A DNA stretch of 64,000 nt from Salimicrobium halophilum. GTDB lineage: Bacteria > Bacillota > Bacilli > Bacillales > Halobacillaceae. The first letter of the stretch is position 1. Every line of letters begins with the position of its first letter. Location: NCBI RefSeq assembly GCF_900100295.1, contig NZ_FNEV01000005.1, forward strand, positions 188,501 through 252,500. The letters are read 5' to 3'. This document shows positions 8,544 through 17,737 of this stretch, one piece after another. The notes beneath the pieces were generated by a model that worked only from the letters and a program-made list of their open reading frames with translations, was not told the origin of the DNA and ran no database searches. Made by a program: the position numbers and the translations under genes.

Positions 8544-9993
8544 GCCGTTCTTTCTCCACTTTTCGTTCCTCTGCTTCACGTTCCCATTCGTCCCATTGTT
8601 CATCGGACGGGGGACTTGTCCGTTTTATGAACAGTGCCATGATGACAGAAGCTGCAGAAAGCGCAGCTATTACCATGAAGGCGAAGTTTACACCGAAAAT
8701 GTCCGGACGGTCCGTGAAGGCCAACGAGTCGGCTGTCTGTCGGGCTGTCGTCATGAGGGTAACGAGAACGGCCGTACCGACAGAGGCTGCGATCTGTCTC
8801 ATCGTATTGCTGACAGCGGCTCCGTGCGGAATCAATTTATTCGGAAGTTCATTGAGTCCGGATGTCGTCACCGGCATCATGACCATAGAGAACCCGAACA
8901 TACGGATGGCGTAAACAGCCATCAGATAAACGATGGAAGTTCCGGTGTCCAGAATACCGAGAAGAATCGTTCCGATAGTCATTATGGTAAGACCGGTCAC
9001 ACCAAGAATCCTTCCGCCTATCCGGTCGAAAATCCGTCCGGTGATGGGAGACATGAGCCCGGAGATAAGAGCCCCCGGTAGAAGGACAAGACCGGATTCG
9101 AACGCAGAAAAATCACGCATATTCTGCATATAAAGCGGAATCAATGTTTCTGACCCGATCAGTCCCATAAAGGTGAAAGCGGCGATGATCGTCGTAAGCG
9201 AGAACGTCTTAAGTTTGAATACACGGAACTCGAGCATCGGATGTTCCATGGAAAGCTGTCTTCTGATAAAAGCGAACAGGATAAGAGCACCTGCTGCAAG
9301 TGCTATCAACGTAATCGGGTCTCCCCACCCGTTGTTTCCTGCACTGGTGAAGCCGTATAAAAGGCCACCAAAACCGAAAGTGGACAGTAACACGGAGGGG
9401 AAATCGAGTTTCGGGTCTTTCAATTCCGTCACATTTCTCAAAATGAAAAATGCTACCACCATCATGATAACGATGAGCGGAAGAATGAAATAGAACAGGT
9501 AGCGCCATGCGAATTCCTCCGTGATCCACCCGGAAAGGGAAGGACCGATAGCCGGCGCGAATGAAATCACAAGACCGATATACCCCATGGCTGTCCCTCT
9601 TTTTTCAACGGGAAAGATAAGAAGGAATACGGTCTGCATCAATGGAAGCATGATACCGGCTCCCGCTGATTGAATGACTCGGGCGGCGATCAGACTTTGG
9701 AAGTTGAAAGCGACCGCTCCCAGCAGCGTACCAACCAGGAAGGTCCCCATTGCAGCCATGAACAGTTGCCGTGTCGTGAATTTCTCTATCAAAAAGGCGG
9801 TGATTGGAATCATGATTCCGTTCACCAGCATAAATACCGTCGTCAGCCATTGGGCGGAGTTGGCTGAGACGTTCATCTCTTCCATAATAGGAGGGATGGC
9901 CGTGATCATCAGTGTCTGATTAAGAATCGTAATGAATGATCCTGAAATTAAAAGAGCTGCGACCAGGACTTTGCTATAGTTTTGTTCCGCCAT
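8524..9993 (-). CDS. MFS drug exporter, DHA2 family (14 helices)
   Basis: This 489-residue membrane protein is a proton-driven exporter of the EmrB/QacA (DHA2) type, close in layout to LmrB and YusP of B. subtilis. The antiporter motif C region GYIGLVISFAPAIGPSLSG (about 155) and NSAQWLTTVFML near the first helices are clear. A charged tail rich in Glu, Arg and Lys ends the protein. The start at 9993 follows AAAAGGAGG; a longer in-frame ATG at 10017 lies inside an operator-like dyad and has no good site. The gene is divergent from a WYL regulator. The substrate cannot be told from the sequence. Confidence 0.9.
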   Translation of the reverse strand: MAEQNYSKVLVAALLISGSFITILNQTLMITAIPPIMEEMNVSANSAQWLTTVFMLVNGIMIPITAFLIEKFTTRQLFMAAMGTFLVGTLLGAVAFNFQSLIAARVIQSAGAGIMLPLMQTVFLLIFPVEKRGTAMGYIGLVISFAPAIGPSLSGWITEEFAWRYLFYFILPLIVIMMVVAFFILRNVTELKDPKLDFPSVLLSTFGFGGLLYGFTSAGNNGWGDPITLIALAAGALILFAFIRRQLSMEHPMLEFRVFKLKTFSLTTIIAAFTFMGLIGSETLIPLYMQNMRDFSAFESGLVLLPGALISGLMSPITGRIFDRIGGRILGVTGLTIMTIGTILLGILDTGTSIVYLMAVYAIRMFGFSMVMMPVTTSGLNELPNKLIPHGAAVSNTMRQIAASVGTAVLVTLMTTARQTADSLAFTDRPDIFGVNFAFMVIAALSAASVIMALFIKRTSPPSDEQWDEWEREAEERKVEKERQKAANG

Positions 9994-10011
9994 GAAATAA
10001 CCTCCTTTTCC

Positions 10012-10029
10012 GTTCATAAACTAATGAAC
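10012..10029. promoter_or_regulatory. Operator-like dyad at the MFS promoter
   Basis: A perfect inverted repeat GTTCAT-N6-ATGAAC directly abuts the -10 box of the MFS promoter, at the expected transcription start. This placement is typical of repressor sites of TetR or MarR type. Confidence 0.55.
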
Positions 10030-10030
10030 C

Positions 10031-10059
10031 ATTATACGCTTCCCTCCAAAAAGTGACAA
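10031..10059 (-). promoter_or_regulatory. Sigma-A promoter of the MFS exporter
   Basis: On the minus strand TTGTCA (10054-10059) and a consensus TATAAT (10031-10036) are separated by exactly 17 bases, 37 bases upstream of the chosen ATG. Confidence 0.8.
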
Positions 10060-10317
10060 CGAATTTGCAACCGCTCATAGAAAACTAACGTTCAAGAAAA
10101 TGTAATAAAAGACTAACAGGAACATCAAGATAATTTTCACAGACAGTGCGTGGGGGAATATTAGCGACAATCCCCCGTTAGATATGCAAAAAATTGCTTT
10201 CCTGAACGCGCAGTTATTTTTTTTACCGGTTAAATATAGACACAAAAGTGCTAAATATTTACTATGAATTTAAGATATATATATAAGGTACATTTGACAG
10301 CGGTCGGGGGTGAGCAT

Positions 10318-11304
10318 TTGGAATTAAATAACAACACAAGACTACTATTGCTGCAGCGTATTCTTTTCGAAGAAACGGACGAAAATAACGAATTAAGTAT
10401 CGCAGAACTGAGTCAAAAGTTACAGGAACATTTTAATGTAGATAAAGAATTCGATGCGAGAACCCTTAAAAGCGATATGAGTGTGCTGGAAGAGATCGGT
10501 TATGAAATTATGAAGAACCGCGGAAAATTCGGGAAAGTATACTACAGTTTCCAGGATCGCCTTTTCGAAACGTATCAGCTGCGCCTTTTGAATGATGCGA
10601 TACTTTCCGCAAGATTCATCAACGAAGACGAGAAGAAAAGCCTAATTAAAAAACTGGGCAAACTTACGAGCGTTCATATTGCAGCTACCCTCCCTGATCC
10701 ACTCATTTTTTCACAGATGACGGCGAACGATTATGATCAGGTGAAGATCAACATAGACCATGTCCACCGGGGCATTTCTGAACAGCGCATCCTTTGTTTC
10801 AAATACGGGAAATATAATATGGAGAAAAATTTCGAGTACCATAGGAACGGGAATGAGTATCAGGTTGAGCCCTATGCACTTATCTGGCAGAATGATTTCT
10901 ACTATCTGATCGGATGGTTCAGAAAAACAGGAGAGATGCGCCATTACCGGCTGGATCGTATCCGTGACATCAGAATATCGGATGAGCATTTCTCAAAAGG
11001 GGATTTCAATGTACAGAACTATGTGAATCAAAGCTTTCACATGTTCTCGGGAGAAAATATGCGTGTGGAAATCGAATTCCACCAGTCCCTCTTGAACGTT
11101 GTGCTCGACCGGTTCGGACTTGAAGCGTCTGTAAAGAAGTTGGACGAAGAACATTTCCTGCTATCGACAGAAGGGAAAATGAGTACCGGTCTTGTGACAT
11201 GGGTGCTTCAATGGGGGCATAAGGCTCGTGTCGTGTCGCCTCGGACCCTCAAGCAGGAAGTCGAAGAAGAAATTGAAATGATGAAACGTCTATATGAAGA
11301 ATAG
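10318..11304 (+). CDS. HTH-WYL transcriptional regulator
   Basis: The 328-residue product has an N-terminal winged helix-turn-helix (about 1-75), a middle region, and a WYL domain (about 150-235) with PYALIWQNDFYYLIGW followed by RHYRLDRI, then a WCX-type C-terminal domain. WYL domains sense small ligands or nucleic acids. I chose the TTG start because it sits after GGGGGTGA; an in-frame ATG at 10264 has no ribosome binding site. The gene is divergent from the MFS exporter, so it may control it, but the operator-like dyad there looks more like a TetR or MarR site. Confidence 0.85.
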   Translation: MELNNNTRLLLLQRILFEETDENNELSIAELSQKLQEHFNVDKEFDARTLKSDMSVLEEIGYEIMKNRGKFGKVYYSFQDRLFETYQLRLLNDAILSARFINEDEKKSLIKKLGKLTSVHIAATLPDPLIFSQMTANDYDQVKINIDHVHRGISEQRILCFKYGKYNMEKNFEYHRNGNEYQVEPYALIWQNDFYYLIGWFRKTGEMRHYRLDRIRDIRISDEHFSKGDFNVQNYVNQSFHMFSGENMRVEIEFHQSLLNVVLDRFGLEASVKKLDEEHFLLSTEGKMSTGLVTWVLQWGHKARVVSPRTLKQEVEEEIEMMKRLYEE

Positions 11305-11306
11305 AG

Positions 11307-11338
11307 AAGCCGCTCCCTAATAAAAGAGCGGCTTTTTG
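11307..11338 (+). terminator. Terminator of the WYL regulator
   Basis: A 9-bp stem AAGCCGCTC/GAGCGGCTT is followed by TTTTTG, 3 bases after the stop codon. Confidence 0.9.
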
Positions 11339-11385
11339 TATAGGGAAAAAGAGAGAGCGGATACTAAGAACAGGGAGGAATAGAA

Positions 11386-12690
11386 ATGCGGATAAAAATC
11401 ATTATGATGCTGACATTTTTATGGTTCATCGCTGCTCCTGTTCACTTAAGCGCAGAGGTGACGCCGGATAAACAGTGGACGATTGAATTCAACGTAGATA
11501 TAGACCCGGATTCCGTTGAAGGGAATGTCTTCGTCAGAGAAGAAGGTTCAGATGCTAAGCTCGATCAGATCGTGTCCGTCGAGGATCGTCTTGTCACAGT
11601 AGAAGCGCCAGAAGAAGGATACGCGCCAGGAGAGACGTATACGCTGTATATCGAAGGGGTGGAATCCTCTGAAGGTGTAGAGATGGAAGGAACGGTGACC
11701 GAGTCTTTCAAAGTCAGAAGTGTTACTCCTTTAGAAGTGCACGCCATCGACGTAGGTCAGGGAGACTCGATTTTCATTGAATATCCGAACGGGAAAACGA
11801 TGTTGATCGATGGAGGAGAACCGTCTGCCGGAGAGGAGATCGTTCAATATTTGAAAAGAGCCGGAATCACGACCATCGATCAGGTCATTGCCACTCATCC
11901 TGATTTTGACCATATCGGTGGTCTTATTCCGGTTCTTGAGACCTTCGACGTCAATAGAGTGATCGACAGTGGCCAGACTCACACGACGGATACCTATGAG
12001 GACTATATATCGGTCATTGAAGAGAAGAATATTCCTATCGTTTCACCGGAAGAAGGTGCATTTTTGGAAATGCATCCGGTTGTGAAGACGCAAGTTCTCA
12101 ACAAAGAAGATCCTTCTGCGGAAAATAATGCAGGCTCCCTCGTCTTTAAGTTGTCTTATGGAGAAATGGATGTGCTGCTTACGGGAGATGCAGGCGAGGA
12201 AGAAGAGAAAGAGATGGTGGAAGAATTCGATGTTGAGGCCGAGATATTGAAAGTCGGACATCACGGTTCGACTTCATCAACGACAGAAGCCTTCATAGAG
12301 GAAGTGGATCCGGAGGCGGGAATTCTATCTTACGGGGAAGATAATCCATACGGTCATCCGGCTGATTCCGTGCTGGATACGTTGGAAGGTACAGATTTGT
12401 ACTCCACCGCCGCTCAGGGAGATATCCTTTTCACTATTACGGAAGAGGATTATAAGGTGAACCTCGAACCATGGGACCAGGAAGAAGAGGCCCGAACAGA
12501 AGCGATCAACGTTAATGAAGCCGGATACGAAGCGCTTCAGAAAATCCCGGGCGTCGGAGAAGTCATCGCAGGAAACATCATCGATTACCGGAACGACCGC
12601 GGAGGATTCGAGACGAAAGCGGAACTCGACGAAGTTGCTTACATAGGACAAGCGACTCTCGAACAAATGCTGGACTATATTGTGCTTTGA
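11386..12690 (+). CDS. Secreted Ig-like / metallo-beta-lactamase (ComEC-like) / ComEA-type HhH protein
   Basis: The 434-residue protein has a signal peptide (about 1-24), an N-terminal SbsA/Big_5-like Ig domain (about 25-110), a metallo-beta-lactamase domain of the ComEC C-terminal type (about 115-365) with VGQGDS and the metal site THPDFDHIGG (about 169), plus LTGDAG and GHHGS, and a C-terminal pair of helix-hairpin-helix motifs (about 374-434; INVNEAG, IPGVGEVIAGNIIDYR, GGF) like the DNA-binding end of ComEA. It is therefore probably exported and may cut or bind extracellular DNA; that is inference. RBS GGGAGGAATAGAA. Single gene, no competence genes nearby. Confidence 0.85.
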   Translation: MRIKIIMMLTFLWFIAAPVHLSAEVTPDKQWTIEFNVDIDPDSVEGNVFVREEGSDAKLDQIVSVEDRLVTVEAPEEGYAPGETYTLYIEGVESSEGVEMEGTVTESFKVRSVTPLEVHAIDVGQGDSIFIEYPNGKTMLIDGGEPSAGEEIVQYLKRAGITTIDQVIATHPDFDHIGGLIPVLETFDVNRVIDSGQTHTTDTYEDYISVIEEKNIPIVSPEEGAFLEMHPVVKTQVLNKEDPSAENNAGSLVFKLSYGEMDVLLTGDAGEEEEKEMVEEFDVEAEILKVGHHGSTSSTTEAFIEEVDPEAGILSYGEDNPYGHPADSVLDTLEGTDLYSTAAQGDILFTITEEDYKVNLEPWDQEEEARTEAINVNEAGYEALQKIPGVGEVIAGNIIDYRNDRGGFETKAELDEVAYIGQATLEQMLDYIVL

Positions 12691-12842
12691 AGAGGACAAT
12701 GATAAAGCAAATGGAAGCACTTCACTCCGATTCTGCAGAAGAGTCCCATACGTGAATTTTTTTAAGGAAACATTGTAATATATGATGAAATTTGATATGT
12801 TAGAGGTAATTAAAAACTATATCTTATTTCAAATGATGTTTG

Positions 12843-13022
12843 AAGTAAGGGTAGAGGTGCAATAACCATAAGTAGGTGCAAGGAGAAGCATGAGCTTCCT
12901 CGAATTGTGTCGAAAGGGGAAATTGCCGAAGTGGAAGGACCTCATGATCCGGACACTGGTTCTGGTATTTAAAAGATACAGAACTGTCATATAGGAGACT
13001 ATATGGAGGGCTATCTTACGGA
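12843..13022 (+). promoter_or_regulatory. Lysine riboswitch (L box)
   Basis: The conserved L-box segments occur in order: GGTAGAGGTGC, CATAAGTAG, GGGGAAATTGCCGAAG, GGACACTGGTTCTG, CAGAACTGTCATATAGGAG and ACTATATGGAGGGCTATC. A terminator follows at 13046, so lysine binding should stop transcription before dapA. The 150 bases upstream (12691-12842) hold an AT-rich promoter region with TTGATA but no gene. Confidence 0.93.
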
Positions 13023-13045
13023 GGAACGATGATACATGTTCTAAC

Positions 13046-13086
13046 GGCAACAGCGGCTCTCGATGCTCGTTGTTGCCTTTTGTTTT
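13046..13086 (+). terminator. Riboswitch-controlled terminator before dapA
   Basis: A 10-bp stem GGCAACAGCG/CGTTGTTGCC (one G-U pair) is followed by TTTTGTTTT. It is the off-state of the lysine riboswitch. Confidence 0.88.
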
Positions 13087-13134
13087 GGTCCTCCACACCT
13101 CACTTAAAAATTTTGGAAAAGGGTGTGTAGCAAA

Positions 13135-14028
13135 ATGAACTTTGGACAAGTACTTACGGCGATGGTAACACCGTTTGACAATCAGGAGGACATTGATTAT
13201 AACCGTACGAGGAATCTAGTGGAGCATTTGATCGCTCACGGATCGGACGGTCTCGTTATTGCAGGGACAACTGGAGAATCGCCGACACTTACAGCAGAGG
13301 AAAAGATCGAATTGTCTCGCTTCGTTGTAGAAGTCGTCGATGGACGTGTGCCTGTTATTGCTGGTAGTGGATCGAACAATACGAAAGCATCCATAGAATT
13401 GACGAAGCAGATAGAACAGGCAGGGGTGGACGGAATCATGCTTGTCGCTCCATACTACAGCAAACCGTCCCAGGAAGGACTGTACCAGCACTTCTCGAAA
13501 GTGGCGCAAGCGACATCCCTTCCCGTCATGTTGTATAACATTCCGGGGCGAAGTGTAGTGAATATCGAACCGGAAACGACGATCAGACTTGCGGAAATCG
13601 ATAATATCGTTTCTATTAAAGAAGCGAGTGGCGATCTGGACGCTGCGACGAAGATCATCACAGGAACTCCTAAGGATTTCTCTGTTTATACAGGAGAAGA
13701 CAGTCTCACATTGCCGATGCTTTCCATCGGCGGAGCCGGAGTCGTTTCCGTATCTTCTCACATCATTGGAGATGAAATGAAAGATATGGTAGCGAGCTAC
13801 AAGCGTGGAGACGTAACGACAGCTGCGAATCTGCACGGTTATATTGTTCCGATGATGAAGCGTATGTTCGAACAGCCGAGCCCGACACCTGTAAAAGAAG
13901 CACTCAACTACATCGGCGTTCCCGTCGGAAGCGTACGTTTGCCGATGATTCCGCTGAACGAGTCAGAGAGGGCCTCCCTCTACAACATGGTGTCTATTTA
14001 TCAACAGAAAAAGGTAGCAAGCATTTGA
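13135..14028 (+). CDS. dapA: 4-Hydroxy-tetrahydrodipicolinate synthase
   Basis: This 297-residue TIM-barrel lyase condenses pyruvate with aspartate semialdehyde, the first step specific to lysine and diaminopimelate synthesis. It has GTTGESPTL (Thr44/45 region), YNIPGR with the catalytic Tyr (about 133) and the Schiff-base Lys in SIKEASGD (about 161). I prefer the ATG at 13135, 9 bases after AAGGGTG, to the in-frame GTG at 13123. It stands alone between the lysine riboswitch and a strong terminator, so lysine level should control it directly. Confidence 0.95.
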   Translation: MNFGQVLTAMVTPFDNQEDIDYNRTRNLVEHLIAHGSDGLVIAGTTGESPTLTAEEKIELSRFVVEVVDGRVPVIAGSGSNNTKASIELTKQIEQAGVDGIMLVAPYYSKPSQEGLYQHFSKVAQATSLPVMLYNIPGRSVVNIEPETTIRLAEIDNIVSIKEASGDLDAATKIITGTPKDFSVYTGEDSLTLPMLSIGGAGVVSVSSHIIGDEMKDMVASYKRGDVTTAANLHGYIVPMMKRMFEQPSPTPVKEALNYIGVPVGSVRLPMIPLNESERASLYNMVSIYQQKKVASI

Positions 14029-14040
14029 GCCTTAAGTCAT

Positions 14041-14070
14041 AGCCTCCCTGAAAGCAGGGAGGCTTTTTTT
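14041..14070 (+). terminator. Terminator of dapA
   Basis: A perfect 10-bp stem AGCCTCCCTG/CAGGGAGGCT with loop AAAG is followed by seven T (one paired). Confidence 0.95.
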
Positions 14071-14156
14071 ATGTATAAATATTAATACCAGGTCTTAACT
14101 TGGGACATTCGCTTGATGTTCGTTTTATAGAAAAACTGGTACAATAAACATACCGG

Positions 14157-15260
14157 GTGGTAGGACCCGGAGGAAAAGGAGGGGTAATTATCGGTAAACA
14201 GGTAAGTAGTGTCATCATTACAATTCTTTTTATTCTGAGTGGTGCTTCCATTGTCTCCGCGCACGAAGGCGAAGAGAAAAAAGTGGACGCATCTTCCCTT
14301 CTTTTGAGAGAGGCCCCGGATGAAGAGGCTTCGGTACTGGGCGCTATTCCTGGGGGAGAGACAGTAACAGTGAGGGAAGAGAAGTACGGCTGGGCGAACG
14401 TTGATTATAATGGTACGCATGGATGGGTCGCCGGCTACTACCTCGTATCGACTTCTGCTTCTGAAACCTCGTCGGCTTCACCACCTTCCGCTTCCATCAA
14501 CGTCCAGGGTGATTCTGTACGGTTGCGAGGCGGTCCTGGTACGAGCTACCGGATTCTCGGGGTTACGAACCGGGGCGATACGTTTCAAGTACTGGAGAAG
14601 GAAAATGGATGGGTGAAAGTCCGTAGAGGTGATGGAAGTGCGGCATGGATTGCCGGCTGGCTGACGAGTGCCGGGGGATCTGCTGTATCGGAATCTGCCG
14701 GAAGATCTGCTTCAAGCAGTGCAAGTAGCCTCCAGAATGCCACAATCATTGTCGATGCCGGTCACGGAGGATATGAACCGGGAGCCATCGGCCGGGACGG
14801 AAGCCTGGAAAAAGATCTTACGCTTTCCACGTCCCAAACTATTGCAAGCGCTCTCCGTTACGCAGGAGCGGATGTAGTAATGACAAGGACATCAGACCGC
14901 TACCTTTCATTGGCTGCAAGAGCCGCTACCGGAAACTCTCACGGAGCAGATGCTTTTGTGAGCGTGCACTACAATTCCAGTAAGCATGAAAACGCACGCG
15001 GGATCAGCACTTACTATTATGGCTCTCCATCACTCGCTTCACCGATTCAGAGCCGTCTGGTCGAGCGAACATCTTATCAGGACGATGGGACAAGGCACGG
15101 AGATTTTCATGTGTTACGGGAAAACGGCGTACCCGCTGTACTGCTTGAGCTCGGCTACGTATCGAATGCCTACGAACTCGTACAGGCGAAAACCCGTAAT
15201 CATAGGGAACAGGTCGCGCAAGCTGTGACCGAAGGATTAAGAAATTACTTCGCCGACTGA
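14157..15260 (+). CDS. Secreted N-acetylmuramoyl-L-alanine amidase with two SH3b domains
   Basis: The protein has a signal peptide (VIITILFILSGASIVSA), two bacterial SH3 domains (about 45-100 and 118-172; cell-wall binding) joined by Ser-rich linkers, and a zinc Amidase_3 domain (about 195-365). Zinc ligands are visible in DAGHGG (His about 201), SVHYNSS and LLELGY (Glu about 329). It cuts the bond between muramic acid and the stem peptide. The start is uncertain: the GTG at 14157 has no ribosome binding site, while a strong AAAAGGAGGGG at 14174-14184 is followed only by ATT (14187) and ATC (14190). I report the GTG but the real start may be the ATT or ATC. Confidence 0.88.
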   Translation: MVGPGGKGGVIIGKQVSSVIITILFILSGASIVSAHEGEEKKVDASSLLLREAPDEEASVLGAIPGGETVTVREEKYGWANVDYNGTHGWVAGYYLVSTSASETSSASPPSASINVQGDSVRLRGGPGTSYRILGVTNRGDTFQVLEKENGWVKVRRGDGSAAWIAGWLTSAGGSAVSESAGRSASSSASSLQNATIIVDAGHGGYEPGAIGRDGSLEKDLTLSTSQTIASALRYAGADVVMTRTSDRYLSLAARAATGNSHGADAFVSVHYNSSKHENARGISTYYYGSPSLASPIQSRLVERTSYQDDGTRHGDFHVLRENGVPAVLLELGYVSNAYELVQAKTRNHREQVAQAVTEGLRNYFAD

Positions 15261-15280
15261 CAACTAGACTTAATACATAA

Positions 15281-15408
15281 GAAGAAAAGCGGAGAAGCCC
15301 CGTTTAGAAATCTCAGCTATAAGTAGAACCGTCAGACAAAAAGTGCCATTTCTTTTTTTTCTGATCTGTTCTACTTATAGCTCGGGGTTTCTGGGCTTCA
15401 CAGCTAGA
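15281..15408 (+). repeat. Long palindromic repeat, copy D
   Basis: It has the same ends as copies A and B (AGAAAAGCGGA ... AGCTAGA). Its inverted repeat includes GAAGCCC with GGGCTTC, AGAAA with TTTCT, and GCTATAAGTAGAAC with GTTCTACTTATAGC around CGTCAGA and TCTGATC. Compared with copy A, GCAGAAC/GTTCTGC has become GTAGAAC/GTTCTAC, a compensated change. Confidence 0.85.
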
Positions 15409-15410
15409 CA

Positions 15411-15500
15411 AGAAAAGCGGAGAAGAACGCTTAGAAGCTCAAATATAAGCAGACAGCTCTGGCTTCGAGCGTCTTTTCTCGAAACAGAGATGGCTAGATA
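15411..15500 (+). repeat. Degenerate palindromic repeat, copy E
   Basis: It begins AGAAAAGCGGAGAAG and keeps CGCTTAGAAGCTC and ATATAAGCAGA, ending near GGCTAGATA, but the pairing arms are mostly lost. The rest of 15261-15620 shows no gene. Confidence 0.55.
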
Positions 15501-15621
15501 TCAGTCACTTTCTTGGTAGATCTGATAAGAGATCGTTGCATTCTCCTTTTTTTGCGATGTTTTCCCTGAATCTCCACATGAAAACTATCGGATAGATTAA
15601 AGAATGTGCCGTCTCCAATCA

Positions 15622-15657
15622 CAGAAAAACCCCCGTTCCTCAATAGGAGCGGGGGTT
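15622..15657 (-). terminator. Terminator of katE
   Basis: The stem AACCCCCG(C/T)TCCT with its complement (13 positions, one G-T pair, loop of 4) is followed on the minus strand by TTTTCTG, 9 bases after the stop. Confidence 0.85.
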
Positions 15658-15666
15658 ACGTCTTTA

Positions 15667-17703
15667 TTACGCCATTTCACGGTCGAAGAAACGGTGAGCG
15701 GCAACAGCTTTGATGAAGTCTTCTCCAAACGATTCGAGATCGTCCGAGGTGATAACACCTGGCTGGTTCGTCATCTCTTCTTCTTCGAGCCAAGCCTTCC
15801 CGTCATGCGTAGCACCGATCGGTTTGAAGTGCATATAGGCTTCTTTCGTGAAGTATTTAGCTTTGTCCTTGTAAGCTTTATCAAGGTTAGGACCGCCTAC
15901 CACATAAACGGCATCGAACAGTACAGAGTCTCCGGTAAGGAAGGTATGATCCGCTTCTACCGTATCTCCGTTGTCTGCTTTGATTTTACCAAGCTTCGTA
16001 CTGAATATCTCCGCATCTGCACCTGCTTTATCGATCCCATCGAGAACACCCTGAACTTCTTTTCCGTTGAACCCTTCTGCAAGAAGTACGGCAACTTTGC
16101 GTGTCTCAGGAGTTTCGATAGTATCAGCCATACTGAGGGCAGGGGAAGATTTCGTAATATTTTCCGCCTGATCCTGAGGCGCCGCAAGGCCAAGATTATC
16201 TGCTACATAAGATGCAAGGTCGATACTGATATTAGACAACATATCAACGACTTGTTCGCGGACGGATGTCTGCTGACATTTGCCCAGTTCGAAGCTGATA
16301 GCGTCTTTGATATGTCCTTTTTCGTGATCGCTCATGCTGTTCCAGAACAGGATGGCCTGGGAGAAATGGTCTTTGAAACTTTCGCTGCGTTTTCTGACCT
16401 TGTTCCCATCGACTTTCTCCTGATAATGTTCGAATCCGCCTTCTTCCGGCGGAACTGTACGAGGGTGGTTATCCGCCAGAGAGTTATTGTGGTAGCTGGA
16501 TTGACCACGGTTTATCGTCATCCGGTGCATGCCATCGCGCTGGTTGTTGAAGAATGGGCATACAGGACGGTTGATCGGAATCTCGTGGAAGTTCGGTCCA
16601 CCGAGACGGGTAAGTTGCGTATCTGTATAGGAGAATAGACGTCCCTGCAACAATGGATCGTTAGAGAAGTCGATGCCTGGAACGACATGACCCGGATGGA
16701 AAGCAACCTGCTCGTTTTCCGCGAATACGTTGTCCACGTTACGGTTCAGCGTCATTTTTCCGACGATTTTCACTGGTACTTCTTCTTCCGGCCATACTTT
16801 CGTAGGGTCGAGGATATCAAAGTCGAAGGAATGCTCATCTTCTTCCTTGATAATCTGGAATCCTAATTCGTATTCCACATAATCACCGTTTTCGATCGCT
16901 TCATACAAATCGGCACGGTGGAAGTCCGGATTCTTTCCGTTCACTTTCTGTGCTTCGTCCCATACGAGAGAGTGTACGCCCAATTTCGGCTTCCAGTGGA
17001 ATTTCACGAAGTGTGCTTTCCCTTCTTTATTTACAAGACGGAATGTGTGCACACCGAATCCTTCCATCATGCGGAGGCTTCGTGGGATGGCACGCGGACT
17101 CATCGCCCACATAATCATATGTGCGGATTCCTGGTTGTTGGCAATGAAGTCCCAGAATGTATCGTGAGCACTTGCTGCCTGAGGCATACCGTTGTGCGGT
17201 TCAGGCTTTACAGCGTGCACGAGGTCCGGGAATTTGATTGCGTCCTGAATGAAAAAGACAGGTATGTTATTTCCTACTAAGTCAAAGTTTCCTTCATCTG
17301 TGTAAAATTTAGTTGCAAATCCACGGACATCACGTGCGAGGTCTGCAGAGCCTTTGGAGCCTGCTACCGTAGAGAAACGTGTGAATACGGGTGTTTTCTT
17401 GCTTGTATCCGTCAAGAAGTCGGCACTCGTATATTCTTCGAGAGACTCATACAGTTCGAATTCTCCGTGTGCAGAAAAACCTCTTGCGTGTACAGCACGC
17501 TCGGGAATACGCTCATGGTCGAAGTGAGTAATCTTTTCTCTGAAGTGAAAATCCTCCATCAGGGTCGGGCCGCGCTCGCCGGCTTTCAGAGAAAATTCGT
17601 CCTCCGAGAGCTTTGTCCCGTGGTTCGTCGTCATATCTTTATCGCGATCATCGGCTGTGAAGCGTTCTAACTGCTCTTGTTTCTTGCTTTGTTTATCGCT
17701 CAC
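15667..17703 (-). CDS. katE: Large-subunit catalase (KatE/HPII type)
   Basis: This 678-residue protein is a clade 2 heme catalase with the extra C-terminal DJ-1/PfpI-like domain (about 515-670, starting [14 protein letters not shown]). The catalytic His lies in ERAVHARGF (about 70), the Asn region in [10 protein letters not shown], and the proximal heme Tyr in RLFSYTDTQ (about 350). It removes hydrogen peroxide in the cytoplasm. The ATG at 17709 touches the GGAGG, so I chose the GTG two codons later, giving MSDKQSKK like B. subtilis KatE. A sigma-B-like promoter precedes it. Single gene with its own terminator. Confidence 0.95.
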   Translation of the reverse strand: MSDKQSKKQEQLERFTADDRDKDMTTNHGTKLSEDEFSLKAGERGPTLMEDFHFREKITHFDHERIPERAVHARGFSAHGEFELYESLEEYTSADFLTDTSKKTPVFTRFSTVAGSKGSADLARDVRGFATKFYTDEGNFDLVGNNIPVFFIQDAIKFPDLVHAVKPEPHNGMPQAASAHDTFWDFIANNQESAHMIMWAMSPRAIPRSLRMMEGFGVHTFRLVNKEGKAHFVKFHWKPKLGVHSLVWDEAQKVNGKNPDFHRADLYEAIENGDYVEYELGFQIIKEEDEHSFDFDILDPTKVWPEEEVPVKIVGKMTLNRNVDNVFAENEQVAFHPGHVVPGIDFSNDPLLQGRLFSYTDTQLTRLGGPNFHEIPINRPVCPFFNNQRDGMHRMTINRGQSSYHNNSLADNHPRTVPPEEGGFEHYQEKVDGNKVRKRSESFKDHFSQAILFWNSMSDHEKGHIKDAISFELGKCQQTSVREQVVDMLSNISIDLASYVADNLGLAAPQDQAENITKSSPALSMADTIETPETRKVAVLLAEGFNGKEVQGVLDGIDKAGADAEIFSTKLGKIKADNGDTVEADHTFLTGDSVLFDAVYVVGGPNLDKAYKDKAKYFTKEAYMHFKPIGATHDGKAWLEEEEMTNQPGVITSDDLESFGEDFIKAVAAHRFFDREMA

Positions 17704-17737
17704 TTGCATCCTCCTTTAAAACTGAGTCTTAGAAAAT

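Noticed and set aside
15604-16638. Open frame of 344 codons on the plus strand opposite katE
   Set aside because: It lies wholly antisense to a well-conserved catalase and has no ribosome site or recognisable domain; it is a shadow of the codon pattern.
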